The notes below the pieces were generated by a model. It searched no databases. It had not been told where the DNA came from and worked only from the letters and a program-made list of their open reading frames with translations. Positions 35,149 through 43,536 of a DNA stretch of 64,000 nt are shown in pieces; position 1 is the stretch's first letter; the number at the start of each line of letters is the position of its first letter. Source of the stretch: Nocardia alba NBRC 108234 (lineage in GTDB: Bacteria > Actinomycetota > Actinomycetes > Mycobacteriales > Mycobacteriaceae); the NCBI RefSeq assembly GCF_001612665.1, contig NZ_BDAX01000006.1:202316-266315 (forward strand). The letters run 5' to 3'. Position numbers and translations under genes: made by a program.

Positions 35149-36069
35149 ATGAAGTCACGCCTGCCCGCTCTCGCCCTGGTCGCTGTGATGCTGGCCTGGG
35201 CATCGTCGTTCGTGATCATCCGCGCCATCGCGCCCTACGTCTCACCCGCCGCGATGGCATCCGGTCGGCTGCTGGTCGGCGCTGTGGTGCTGGTGCTGGT
35301 GCTGGCGTTTCGCGGCGGTGCGATGCCGCGCGGCACCGCGCTGTGGCTCACGATGGCCTACGGCGCGCTGTGGTTCGGGCTCTACACGGTGCTGGTGAAC
35401 GCCGCCGAACAGCATCTCGACGCGGGCACCACCGCGCTCCTGGTGAATATCGCGCCCATCGTGGTTGCGGTGCTGGCCGGAGCGTTTCTCGACGAAGGCT
35501 TCCCGCCGCTACTCCTCGTCGGCATCGCGGTGAGCTTCGCCGGCGCCGCGATCATCGCGTTCACCGGACCGGGACAGCGCGACCGCGTCGGTGTGCTGCT
35601 CGCGGTCGCGGCCGCCCTGCTCTACGGCATCAGCGTGGTGGCGCAGAAACTGGTGCTGCGGTCCACCGACCCGCTCACCGCCACCGCCCTCGGCGCTGTC
35701 GCCGGAGCCGTCGTCCTGCTGCCGTGGGCACCGACCATGGCGGGCGAACTGGCCGAGGCGCCGCTTTCCGCCACCATCGGCGTCGTCTACCTCGGCCTGG
35801 TCTCGACCGCCCTCGCCTTCCTGCTCTGGGCCTACGCCCTCGCAAACACCCCCGCGGGGGTTACCGCGTCCGCCAGTTACGCCGTGCCCGCCCTCGCCAT
35901 CGTCATGTCCTGGCTCTTCCTCGCGGAGGTCCCCACCCCCACCGCGCTCCTGGGCGGCGCGCTGTGCCTGACCGGCGTCGCGATCGCGCGCTTGCGACCG
36001 AGCATGTTCCAGCGACGCCCACGGACCGCCGCCCGGCACCGGGACGACGCTGCCCCGGCGCTCCGGTAG
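35149..36069 (+). CDS. EamA/DMT-family transporter
   Basis: Integral membrane protein of 306 residues with about ten hydrophobic segments in two EamA repeats (first starts LVAVMLAWASSFVIIRAIAP, second GVLLAVAAALLYGISVVAQK). The family exports amino acids, drugs or other small metabolites. The ATG at 35149 is preferred over the GTG at 35116 because the protein then begins just before the first membrane segment. Control by the divergent LysR protein is likely. Confidence 0.87.
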   Translation: MKSRLPALALVAVMLAWASSFVIIRAIAPYVSPAAMASGRLLVGAVVLVLVLAFRGGAMPRGTALWLTMAYGALWFGLYTVLVNAAEQHLDAGTTALLVNIAPIVVAVLAGAFLDEGFPPLLLVGIAVSFAGAAIIAFTGPGQRDRVGVLLAVAAALLYGISVVAQKLVLRSTDPLTATALGAVAGAVVLLPWAPTMAGELAEAPLSATIGVVYLGLVSTALAFLLWAYALANTPAGVTASASYAVPALAIVMSWLFLAEVPTPTALLGGALCLTGVAIARLRPSMFQRRPRTAARHRDDAAPALR

Positions 36070-36140
36070 CCGACACGCCCCCACACGATCTCCACATCAG
36101 CACCACGCCCGCACACCCGACCCCCTGGCAGACTGGACAC

Positions 36141-38270
36141 GTGAGACACAAGCCCGTTGGTCTGCCGAGCGGTCCCCTGCGCCCGATCGAACTGGCGAGC
36201 GGCGCGGTGATGGCCGGACTCACCGTCGGCCTGATCACCGTCGGTTCACTCGTTCCCATGGCGGCCGCGTTGCAGCTCGTCGCGGCAGTCCCGTTGGGCC
36301 TGCTCGCCCAGCGGTATCGACTGCGCGCACTGGTCACCGCCACTATCGCGGCCACCCTGGTCACCTTCGTCGCCGCGGGCGTGATGCCCGCGCTCGGCGT
36401 GCTCGGCGCGGCCACCCTCGCGGGAATCATCGGAACGGTGAAGCGCCGAGGTGGCGGATTCCCGACGGTGTTCGCGCTCGGAGTCGTCGCCGGCGTCGGC
36501 TGGGGTCTGTTCTCCGTCGGCAGTCTGCTGGTCTTCGCCCGAACCAGGGACCTGTTCTTCGACGCGATCAGCAATACCGCGAAGGGCATCGAGAATCTGG
36601 CGGGCCGGGCGTCCGCGCTGGAACCGCTCGGCCGACTGGCCGCCGAGACCGTCGACGTGGTGCTGCGCTGGTGGTGGATCTACATCGGCGCCACGGTGGC
36701 GCTCGGAGTCCTGGTGAGCACGGTGATCTCCTGGTACGTGCTCGGGGCGGTACTCGATCGTCTCGCCTGGCTACCCGGCAGCGATCGACTCGACGCGCCG
36801 CTCGACGATCGGCCGGTGGGGCCGCTGCCGGTCGTTCTGCACGGGGTCGGGTATCGGTACGAGGGCGCCGATGTCGACGCGCTGGCCGACATCGACCTCA
36901 GCATTCGTCCGGGCGAGTTCGTCGCCGTCGTCGGCCACAACGGGTCCGGCAAGTCGACCCTGACCCGGGTGCTGGCGGGCAGGCCGCCGACAACGGGTGC
37001 GGTGGACCGTCCTGGTTCGGCGGGCCTGGGCGCGATCGGCGGCACGGCGCTGGTCCTGCAACGACCCGAGAGCCAGACACTCGGCGTCTCGGTCGCCGAC
37101 GACGTGGTGTGGGGACTGTCGGCGGAATCGGCGGCCGAAGTGGACGTCGACGCGCTACTCGCCGAGGTCGGCCTCGGCGAGATGGGCGCCCGCGAAACCG
37201 CCACCCTGTCCGGCGGCCAGCAACAGCGCCTCGCCGTGGCCGCCGCGCTCGCCCGCCGCCCGGCGCTGCTCATCGCCGACGAAGCCACCTCGATGATCGA
37301 CCCCGACGGTCGCCGTGAACTCGTCGCGCTGCTGGCCGAACTCCCGCGCACGCACGGCACCGCCGTGGTGCTGGTGACCCACCACGAAGCCGACGCCACC
37401 GCCGCCGACCGGGTGATCCACCTCGCCCGCGGCCGCATGGTCGACCACCTCGCGAGCTGGCCGCACCCGGCCCGCGACCAGCGCCGCAGGCCGATGGGCG
37501 CCCCCGTCCTCGAACTCGCAGACGTGCGCCACACCTACAACCGGGGTACCCCGTGGGAGGCGCCCGCACTGCACGGTATCGATCTGTCGGTCCTCCAGGG
37601 AGAGGCGCTGCTGATCGTCGGCGGCAACGGGTCGGGCAAGTCGACCCTCGCCTGGATCATCGCGGGACTGATCGCGCCCAGCTCGGGACGCTGCGAACTG
37701 CGCGGCACCGCGGTCGACAAGCAGGTCGGCGGGGTGGCCCTGGCCTTCCAGCATTCCCGGTTGCAACTACAGAAGCAGACGGTCGGCGCCGAGATCGCCG
37801 ACTGGGGTGGGCGGGCGACCGGCTCGGGCGCGGTCGGGCAGGCGCTGGACGCGGTGGGCCTGGACCGCCGCCTCGCCGCCCGTTCGGTGGAGGAGCTCAG
37901 CGGCGGGCAGGCCAAGCGGGTGGTGCTCGCCGCCATGGTGGCGAGTCGGCCGCAGGTGGTCGTCCTCGACGAACCGCTGGCGGGCCTGGATCCACAGGGT
38001 CGCGCCGAGATCGTGGAACTGCTTGCCCGGCTGCGTGATTCAGGACTGACGTTGATCATCATCTCCCACGACGTCGCCGAGATGGCGATGGTCTGCGACC
38101 GCACGGTGCACCTGGACGACGGCGTGGTGGTCTCGGCCGACGGCCACGCGATCCCGAGAACCGAACGCGCACACGATAAGCCCGCCTTCGTGGCCGGCCT
38201 GCCCCTCGGCCGTCACGGCGACGAAGGCGCGACGGCACACACCAGCGCACCGAAAGGCACGACCCCATGA
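36141..38270 (+). CDS. Single-chain ECF transporter: membrane component fused to two ATPases
   Basis: Protein of 709 residues. Residues 1-220 contain about six hydrophobic segments (a DUF2232-like, S-component-like part). Then two ABC ATPase domains: Walker A GHNGSGKST and signature LSGGQQQR with Walker B ALLIADE; second Walker A GGNGSGKST, signature LSGGQAKR, Walker B VVVLDE. The layout matches my memory of M. tuberculosis Rv2326c, next to an EcfT gene (Rv2325c). ECF transporters import vitamins or metals; the substrate is unknown. The true start is the GTG at 36141, six bases after CAGACT, although the frame is open much further upstream through the EamA gene. Confidence 0.88.
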   Translation: MRHKPVGLPSGPLRPIELASGAVMAGLTVGLITVGSLVPMAAALQLVAAVPLGLLAQRYRLRALVTATIAATLVTFVAAGVMPALGVLGAATLAGIIGTVKRRGGGFPTVFALGVVAGVGWGLFSVGSLLVFARTRDLFFDAISNTAKGIENLAGRASALEPLGRLAAETVDVVLRWWWIYIGATVALGVLVSTVISWYVLGAVLDRLAWLPGSDRLDAPLDDRPVGPLPVVLHGVGYRYEGADVDALADIDLSIRPGEFVAVVGHNGSGKSTLTRVLAGRPPTTGAVDRPGSAGLGAIGGTALVLQRPESQTLGVSVADDVVWGLSAESAAEVDVDALLAEVGLGEMGARETATLSGGQQQRLAVAAALARRPALLIADEATSMIDPDGRRELVALLAELPRTHGTAVVLVTHHEADATAADRVIHLARGRMVDHLASWPHPARDQRRRPMGAPVLELADVRHTYNRGTPWEAPALHGIDLSVLQGEALLIVGGNGSGKSTLAWIIAGLIAPSSGRCELRGTAVDKQVGGVALAFQHSRLQLQKQTVGAEIADWGGRATGSGAVGQALDAVGLDRRLAARSVEELSGGQAKRVVLAAMVASRPQVVVLDEPLAGLDPQGRAEIVELLARLRDSGLTLIIISHDVAEMAMVCDRTVHLDDGVVVSADGHAIPRTERAHDKPAFVAGLPLGRHGDEGATAHTSAPKGTTP

Positions 38271-39007
38271 GCACAGTGCTGCTGCGTGAAGTACCGGTCG
38301 ACAGCGTGGTGCACCGCCTGTGGGCGGGCACGAAGATGATCGCCGCGTTCGGAATCAGCCTGCTGCTGATGTTCCTGCCGTCCTGGCCGGTCCTCGGCGT
38401 GATCACGGCCTTTCTGGTGTTGATCTGGGTGCTCGCGCGGTTACCGCTCGGCGCGATCCCCCGACCGCCCTGGTGGTTCTGGGGACTCGTCGTGCTCGGC
38501 GGTCTGATCAACGCGCCGATCGGGATGAAGGCCGTGCTCGGCTACGCGCAGATCTTCGTCTTCGGGCTGGTCCTGGTGGCCGCCTCGTTCCTGATCGCCT
38601 TCACCACGCCGATGGGCGAGATCGCCCCCGCTCTCGCGAAGCTCGGTGCGCCGCTGCGCAAGTTGCGCCTGCCGGTCGACGAATGGGCCGTGGTCGTCGC
38701 GCTCACCCTGCGCGGATTGCCGCTGCTGTTCGACGAGATCCGGGTACTGCGCGCCGCGCGCAAGCTGCGCCCCAAGGACAACCTGATGCACCGCGCCGCC
38801 GACAACCCGCTCATCGACATCCTCACCGCGTGTATGGCGGTGTCGTCGCGGCGCGCGGGCGAACTCGGCGAGGCGATCACCGCGCGCGGCGGCACCGGCA
38901 TGCTGACTGCGCATCCGAGCGCGCCACACCGACGCGACGCCATCGCCCTCGGGTTCGTGGTCGCGGTCTGCGCCGGCTCCGTGGCACTGAGCACCGTCAT
39001 CGGCTGA
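38267..39007 (+). CDS. ecfT: Energy-coupling factor transporter transmembrane protein EcfT
   Basis: Protein of 246 residues with about five membrane segments in the N-terminal half and the EcfT coupling motifs LTLRGLPLLFDEIRVLRAARK and AITARGGTG. It couples the ATPases to the substrate-binding component. The ATG overlaps the stop of the fused ATPase gene (ATGA), so translation is coupled and the two make one transporter. The stop codon lies inside a 17-bp tandem duplication. Confidence 0.88.
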   Translation: MSTVLLREVPVDSVVHRLWAGTKMIAAFGISLLLMFLPSWPVLGVITAFLVLIWVLARLPLGAIPRPPWWFWGLVVLGGLINAPIGMKAVLGYAQIFVFGLVLVAASFLIAFTTPMGEIAPALAKLGAPLRKLRLPVDEWAVVVALTLRGLPLLFDEIRVLRAARKLRPKDNLMHRAADNPLIDILTACMAVSSRRAGELGEAITARGGTGMLTAHPSAPHRRDAIALGFVVAVCAGSVALSTVIG

Positions 39008-39021
39008 GCACCGTCATCGGC
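38988..39021 (+). repeat. 17-bp tandem duplication at the ecfT stop codon
   Basis: TGAGCACCGTCATCGGC occurs twice in direct succession (38988-39004, 39005-39021). The stop codon of the transporter gene is the first base triplet of the second copy. Confidence 0.9.
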
Positions 39022-39196
39022 TGAGCGCAATACCCCGAATCCACTGCCCCCGAACCCTTCTGCACGCTATGGTTCGTCACGGAAATTCGAGCTGGGCAGC
39101 GTTACGCGCCGGTCATGAGCAATTTCAAGGGGAAAGTCACTACCACGGCGCTTGTTCGAGCACTCACACCTGATGGATCAGATGGGAACTGTTCAC

Positions 39197-39835
39197 ATGA
39201 TCATCCGCAACATTGCCGCGGTCGCTGTTCCGGTGCTCGCGGCAGCACTGGTGGGAACCGGAGTCGCCGGGGCGGACTCGGTGACACCGAATGTCGGGTA
39301 CCACACCGAACTCGTCGGCAACACTGTCATCACCACACTCACGCACGGCACCTTCGCGATCACCGGCGGTGCCGTCGACATCCGCGACGAGGCGGGCGCG
39401 ACCTTGGTCTCACTGCCATTGTCAGTCCGTGACGGCAACCTCGAATACCCGCTGCCGCACACGGTTCACGAAGGCGGCAAGGTGCTCGAGCTGACAGCGG
39501 TCAAGGACGTCGCGGCTGCCGTACCCAACCTGAAACCCGTCGCCTCACCTGCGGAAAACTATGCGGCGCAGTCGAATTTCGCCGCTACCTTCGCTCTTGC
39601 CAGCGCCGTCGGCAGCTTCATCGGCATGGCCATCGGAGCAACCATCGGTTTCATCGTCGGCCTGCCCGCGGGCTTGGTCGGCGCGATTCCCGGCCTCGTC
39701 ACCGGCGCCTCCGTCGGCGGCATCATCGGCACACTCGTCGTCGGTGGACCCGCGCTGATCATCGCCGGCCTGGATCTGATCAACACCCTCCAGGCACCCG
39801 CAGGCACCACACAGTGGGCAGAGCAGACCAAATAG
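39197..39835 (+). CDS. Secreted DUF8020-type protein with C-terminal glycine-rich hydrophobic domain
   Basis: Protein of 212 residues. Signal peptide MIIRNIAAVAVPVLAAALVG, cleavage near VAGA. A beta-rich domain of about 90 residues (LVGNTVITTLTHGTFAITGG..LVSLPLSVRDG) is followed by a hydrophobic, Gly-rich stretch of about 75 residues (SAVGSFIGMAIGATIGFIVG..). It shares this plan with the genes at 59385 and 61570. The family is recalled as Nocardia-enriched and of unknown role; the C-terminal part could insert in a membrane. The ATG at 39197 is chosen because earlier starts would spoil the signal peptide. Confidence 0.78.
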   Translation: MIIRNIAAVAVPVLAAALVGTGVAGADSVTPNVGYHTELVGNTVITTLTHGTFAITGGAVDIRDEAGATLVSLPLSVRDGNLEYPLPHTVHEGGKVLELTAVKDVAAAVPNLKPVASPAENYAAQSNFAATFALASAVGSFIGMAIGATIGFIVGLPAGLVGAIPGLVTGASVGGIIGTLVVGGPALIIAGLDLINTLQAPAGTTQWAEQTK

Positions 39836-39886
39836 TCTGCGCCACAGTTCGATTCCACCGTCGCACCGACGCCTACACTGGCGTCG

Positions 39887-40531
39887 GTGCGACAAGGAAA
39901 CGGACTCGACATCCCCGATAACCTCGGCGATCTGTGCGCGCCCGACCGAATGGCGCTGATCGTCTACGACATGCAGGTCGGGGTTCTCGGTCAGCTGCCC
40001 GACGGCCAGGAGATCACCGAACGCGTTGTACGGGTGGTCGAAGCCGCCCGCCGCGGCGGCTATCCGGTGATCTTCCTGCGGCACTTCTTCCCACCGCGTC
40101 GCCTGACCGGCGTATACGGGATGCGGCTGCTGATGAGCTGGCAGAACGCCGAATCAATCGACGACGTCGCCTTCATCCTGCAACGCGATACCCCGTCGTT
40201 CGAGCTGGTACCCGAACTGGTCCCGCGCGACGACGAGTTGGTCTTCGACAAGATGTCGATGTCGGCCTTCGAGGGCACACCCCTGGCCACCCTGCTGCGC
40301 GATCTGCGCATCGGTTCCTACGCCATCGCCGGCGTCGCACTCGAGATCGGCATCGCGCCCACCGTGACCCACTCCACCGATCTGGGTTTCGTCCCCGTGG
40401 TCATCAGCGACGCCTGCGGCGGCCGCGACAAGGAAGCGATAGCGCGCGCTTACGACGACATAGCGTTCCAGGGCAATGCGCTCGTCACCGATGTCGACAC
40501 GATCTCCGGCCTGATGGCCGAGAACCGATAG
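39887..40531 (+). CDS. Isochorismatase-fold hydrolase lacking the nucleophilic Cys
   Basis: Protein of 214 residues. The catalytic Asp is in LIVYDMQVGVL and the Lys in VFDKMSMSAF. At the position where cysteine hydrolases have Cys (pattern TEVCVxxTA) it reads LEIGIAPTV, that is Gly, as in true isochorismatases such as PhzD/EntB, which need no Cys. So a hydrolase of an enol-ether or similar substrate is possible, but the substrate is unknown. The GTG start lies seven bases after TACACT (39874-39879), indicating a leaderless transcript. Confidence 0.82.
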   Translation: MRQGNGLDIPDNLGDLCAPDRMALIVYDMQVGVLGQLPDGQEITERVVRVVEAARRGGYPVIFLRHFFPPRRLTGVYGMRLLMSWQNAESIDDVAFILQRDTPSFELVPELVPRDDELVFDKMSMSAFEGTPLATLLRDLRIGSYAIAGVALEIGIAPTVTHSTDLGFVPVVISDACGGRDKEAIARAYDDIAFQGNALVTDVDTISGLMAENR

Positions 40532-40568
40532 CACCCCGGCGAACTCCCAGCGCTGGTTCCCCAGCACC

Positions 40569-40684
40569 GGGTTTTCGGCCGCCTCGGATCCGAGGGGCGA
40601 GGCGTAACGCCGAAGGCGCAGTATCGCCCCTCGGATTCGAGGCAATCAGGGCCGAAAACCCCGCGGCGCCAGCCGCCAAAAAAG
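40569..40684 (+). repeat. Hairpin intergenic repeat, copy 2 of 3 (variant loop)
   Basis: Outer arms GGGTTTTCGGCC (40569-40580) and GGCCGAAAACCC (40649-40660); inner arms of 20 bases (40581-40600 and 40624-40643) with one mismatch; a 23-base loop different from the other copies; a 5-base bulge AATCA; then the shared tail GCGGCGCCAGCCGCC and AAAAA. The tail ends four bases from the stop codon of the minus-strand gene at 40688. Confidence 0.8.
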
Positions 40685-40687
40685 AAC

Positions 40688-40861
40688 TCAATCCCGGATG
40701 GCGTTCTTCGCCGCGGCCTGGGCGGAGTCGACCTGGCCGCTGTATTTGCCGCCGGTCTTCTCGTCGACCACGTCGCCTGCCTTGTCGATGACGCTGTCGA
40801 CCTTGTCCGCATGTTGGGCGGCCAGGTCCATCGCCTTGCCCGCCAGGTTCTTGAAATCCAC
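40688..40861 (-). CDS. MT0933-type (Rv0909-like) small protein, putative antitoxin
   Basis: Short gene of 57 codons starting with GTG at 40861, six bases after GAGGAG. The product contains HADKVDSVIDKAGDVVDEKT and GKYSGQVDSAQAAAKN, the signature of the MT0933-like antitoxin family (Rv0909), which in M. tuberculosis is paired with a toxin. No toxin gene lies next to it. A longer relative lies at 43264, on the other side of ligD. Confidence 0.85.
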   Translation of the reverse strand: MDFKNLAGKAMDLAAQHADKVDSVIDKAGDVVDEKTGGKYSGQVDSAQAAAKNAIRD

Positions 40862-40935
40862 CGCGTACTCCTCGTTGATTCGGCACCGGGTACAACGCGA
40901 TTACCGTAGCAACACCGCAGCTTTCGCGGTTGGCA

Positions 40936-43215
40936 TCATCGTGGCGAGCTCGTCACACCGTCCCACACGGGATGCCAGAGCCGTCCGGTGTCGGTCCACG
41001 ACTGGAACCGGACGGTGCCGGTGAGTTCGGGAGTCACCCATTGCGCGTCGTGGCGTTCTTCGGCGGTCATCTCGTTGATGAACGGGGAGGTCTCGCGCCG
41101 CAGTCCGTGCAGTGCGGCGGCGATCCGCCGCGACTGATCGTCGCCGAATCCGGTACCCACCCGGCCGACGTAGACGAGGCCGTCCGCGTGCGGTATGCCG
41201 AGCAACAGCGACTTGAACGGCCGTTTCTCGCTGCGCCGCCAGCCACCGACCACCATCTCGCGTGAGCGCCAGTTGCGCTGTTTGAGCCAGGTCTGGCTGC
41301 GTTTGCCCGGCTGGTACACCGATTCCCGCCGCTTGGCCACCACCCCTTCCTGGCCCTGTTCGCGACTGAGTTCCATCGCCTCGGCCCCCGAACCATCGAG
41401 CAGCGCGGTGACATTCATCGACGGCGACAACCTGCCCAGCGCCTCGAGCACGGCACGGCGGTCGGCGTACTTCTTGCGCAGCAGCGAGGTGCCGTCGAGG
41501 TAGAGCACGTCGAAGGCGACGAATACCGCGCGGGCCGAATCCGCTTGCAGCGCGGAGATATCCGAGAGTCCGGCATCGTCGAGGACCACTGCTTCGCCGT
41601 CCAGCACCACCTGGTGTCCCGCCAGGTCCTCACCGAGGGCGGCCAAGCGCGGATATCGGGCGGTCACGGTGTTGCCCGCGCGGCTACGGACGGTGACGGT
41701 GCCGTCGTGGATCTCGACGATCACCCGGAAGCCGTCCCATTTGGTTTCGAAAGCCCAGTCCGCGGAGGGCAGCGATTCGACCTCGCCCGCGGTGGCCAGC
41801 ATGGGCGACAGCCCGCGGGGAAATCCGCTGTCCATCGCGGGTTCTCGACGGGACTGGTCGCGCATGTAGTGCATCAGCCATTGGTCGCCCTTGGTCTGGA
41901 TGAAGGCGTAGCGGCCCGACGCCCGCGCGCCGTCGAGCTCGACGATCACCTCGTCGGAGCGCCATTTCTCGGTGACATAGGTGCCCGAATCCCAGATCGT
42001 CATCTCACCGGCACCGTATTCGCCCTGGGGAATGGTGCCGTGGAAGTCCAGGTATTCGAGGGGGTGATCCTCGGTGCGCACCGCGAGCCGATTGTGCTTC
42101 GGCTCGGTCGGCGGGCCCTTCGGCACCGCCCACGAGGCCAGGACGCCGTCGTGCTCGAGCCGCACATCCCAGTGCAGGCGGCGGGCGTGATGCTCCTGGA
42201 TGACAAACCGGTTGCCGGGGCCTGGCTCGGGGGTCGCTTCCGGGACGGGCTCGGGGGTTCGCCGCGGGTCGCGCATGCTGCGGTACTTGGTGAGGGAATC
42301 GCGCGTGGGCCGACCGGTCTCGGAGGCCGCGGGAAGTGGTGGATCGAGTTCGGCCAGCAGGTCGCCGTCGGCTTTCCAGCGCGCGAGCACCTCATCGAAG
42401 CGCAACTGGCGCAGGGTGTCCGAGTCTTCGATCTCGGCCCAGGCGCGTGGGGCGGCGGCATGCGGTTCGGCGCGACCACGCAGCGAGTAGGGCGCGATGG
42501 TGGTCTTGGCGGCGTTGTTCTGGCTCCAGTCCAGGAAGACTTTTCCCTTGCGGGCCGACTTCGCCATGGTCGCCGTGACCAGATCCGGGTGCAGCGCTTC
42601 GAGATTGGTGGCCACCTGTTTGGCGACAGTGGACGCGCCACGCGAACTCACCGGCCGCTCCAGCGGCACGTAGACGTGAATACCCTTGCTGCCACTGGTC
42701 ACCGGGAAGGCCCGCATGCCGATGCCCGCGACCATGTCGCGAACGGCGAGCGCCACCCGCGCGCAGTCCGCCAGACCCGCGCCGGGGCCTGGGTCGAGAT
42801 CGAAGACGATCCTGGTGGCCGGGCCGCGCTCGTCGGCGTCGAAACGCCATTGCGGCACATGGATTTCCAGGGCCGCCTGCTGTGCGAGCCAGGCCATCCC
42901 GGCCTCGGAGTCGATCAGCGGGTACACCACCCGGCGGCTGGAATGCTCGATCGCGGACCGGTGGATCCACGCTGGTGCGTGCTCGGGCAGGTTCTTCTCG
43001 AAGAAATCGGCATGGTCGACCCCGTTCGGCCACCGCTTCCGGGTAACCGGACGGCCGACGAGATGCGGAAGCGCAGCCTCGGTGATCGCCGAATAGTAGG
43101 CGATCACCTCGCCTTTCGTAGTGCCGGTCCGCGGGTACAGGACCTTGTCGAGGTTGCTGAGCTCAACCTCGATATCCGGTTCACCCGGCGCCCCCCGAAA
43201 TTCCCGGCGGACCAT
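40936..43215 (-). CDS. ligD: ATP-dependent DNA ligase LigD (Pol-PE-Lig)
   Basis: Multifunctional NHEJ enzyme of 759 residues. Residues about 1-300: primase-polymerase domain (VFDLDPGPG metal site, SGSKGIHVYVPL). About 335-470: 3'-phosphoesterase (RFVIQEHHARRLHWDVRLEH). About 480-759: ligase with adenylated Lys in FETKWDGFR and EGVVAKR later. The order Pol-PE-Lig is that of mycobacterial LigD. It should end-process and seal double-strand breaks with Ku, which is not in the window. It is flanked by two MT0933-type genes on the same strand. Confidence 0.95.
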   Translation of the reverse strand: MVRREFRGAPGEPDIEVELSNLDKVLYPRTGTTKGEVIAYYSAITEAALPHLVGRPVTRKRWPNGVDHADFFEKNLPEHAPAWIHRSAIEHSSRRVVYPLIDSEAGMAWLAQQAALEIHVPQWRFDADERGPATRIVFDLDPGPGAGLADCARVALAVRDMVAGIGMRAFPVTSGSKGIHVYVPLERPVSSRGASTVAKQVATNLEALHPDLVTATMAKSARKGKVFLDWSQNNAAKTTIAPYSLRGRAEPHAAAPRAWAEIEDSDTLRQLRFDEVLARWKADGDLLAELDPPLPAASETGRPTRDSLTKYRSMRDPRRTPEPVPEATPEPGPGNRFVIQEHHARRLHWDVRLEHDGVLASWAVPKGPPTEPKHNRLAVRTEDHPLEYLDFHGTIPQGEYGAGEMTIWDSGTYVTEKWRSDEVIVELDGARASGRYAFIQTKGDQWLMHYMRDQSRREPAMDSGFPRGLSPMLATAGEVESLPSADWAFETKWDGFRVIVEIHDGTVTVRSRAGNTVTARYPRLAALGEDLAGHQVVLDGEAVVLDDAGLSDISALQADSARAVFVAFDVLYLDGTSLLRKKYADRRAVLEALGRLSPSMNVTALLDGSGAEAMELSREQGQEGVVAKRRESVYQPGKRSQTWLKQRNWRSREMVVGGWRRSEKRPFKSLLLGIPHADGLVYVGRVGTGFGDDQSRRIAAALHGLRRETSPFINEMTAEERHDAQWVTPELTGTVRFQSWTDTGRLWHPVWDGVTSSPR

Positions 43216-43263
43216 CGACGCGATCCGGCCGCGGGGACCGTCTACCGGCCCCCACGCGCCGAA

Positions 43264-43509
43264 TCAGGCCTTGGGTCCCGGATCTGTCGGAGCGGGGCCG
43301 CCGGGGGCAGTGCCGGGGCCTGCCTGCGGGGGCACGACCTTCTTGGCCGCGTCCTTGCCCTTCTCGATCTTGTCGGTGTACTTGCCCTTGGTTTTGTCGT
43401 CGATGAAGGTGCCGGCCTTGTCGACCGCCTCATTGATCTTGTCGGCGTTCTGTTCGACCGCTACCTTGCCCTTACCGAGCAGGCCCTTCAAGGTATCCAC
43501 GAGACTCAT
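43264..43509 (-). CDS. MT0933-type (Rv0909-like) small protein, putative antitoxin
   Basis: Protein of 81 residues. Core: QNADKINEAVDKAGTFIDDK and GKYTDKIEKGKDAAKKVVPP, as in the Rv0909 family, plus a Pro/Gly-rich tail of about 20 residues. The ATG is preceded by AAAGGAGC. No toxin partner is adjacent. In this window it lies between ligD and the metallo-hydrolase gene; I recall Rv0909 being close to Rv0905-Rv0906 in M. tuberculosis, so this copy may be the syntenic one. Confidence 0.85.
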   Translation of the reverse strand: MSLVDTLKGLLGKGKVAVEQNADKINEAVDKAGTFIDDKTKGKYTDKIEKGKDAAKKVVPPQAGPGTAPGGPAPTDPGPKA

Positions 43510-43536
43510 CTGTCGATGCTCCTTTCGAGAGGAGGG

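Noticed and set aside
35343..36140. N-terminal extension of the ECF fusion gene through the EamA gene
   Set aside because: The first 266 codons are an off-frame reading of the EamA gene; the GTG at 36141 with a -10 hexamer gives a normal membrane N-terminus.
40936..43509. A toxin-antitoxin operon with the MT0933-type genes
   Set aside because: No toxin gene is adjacent to either small gene; the only neighbours are ligD and a metallo-hydrolase.
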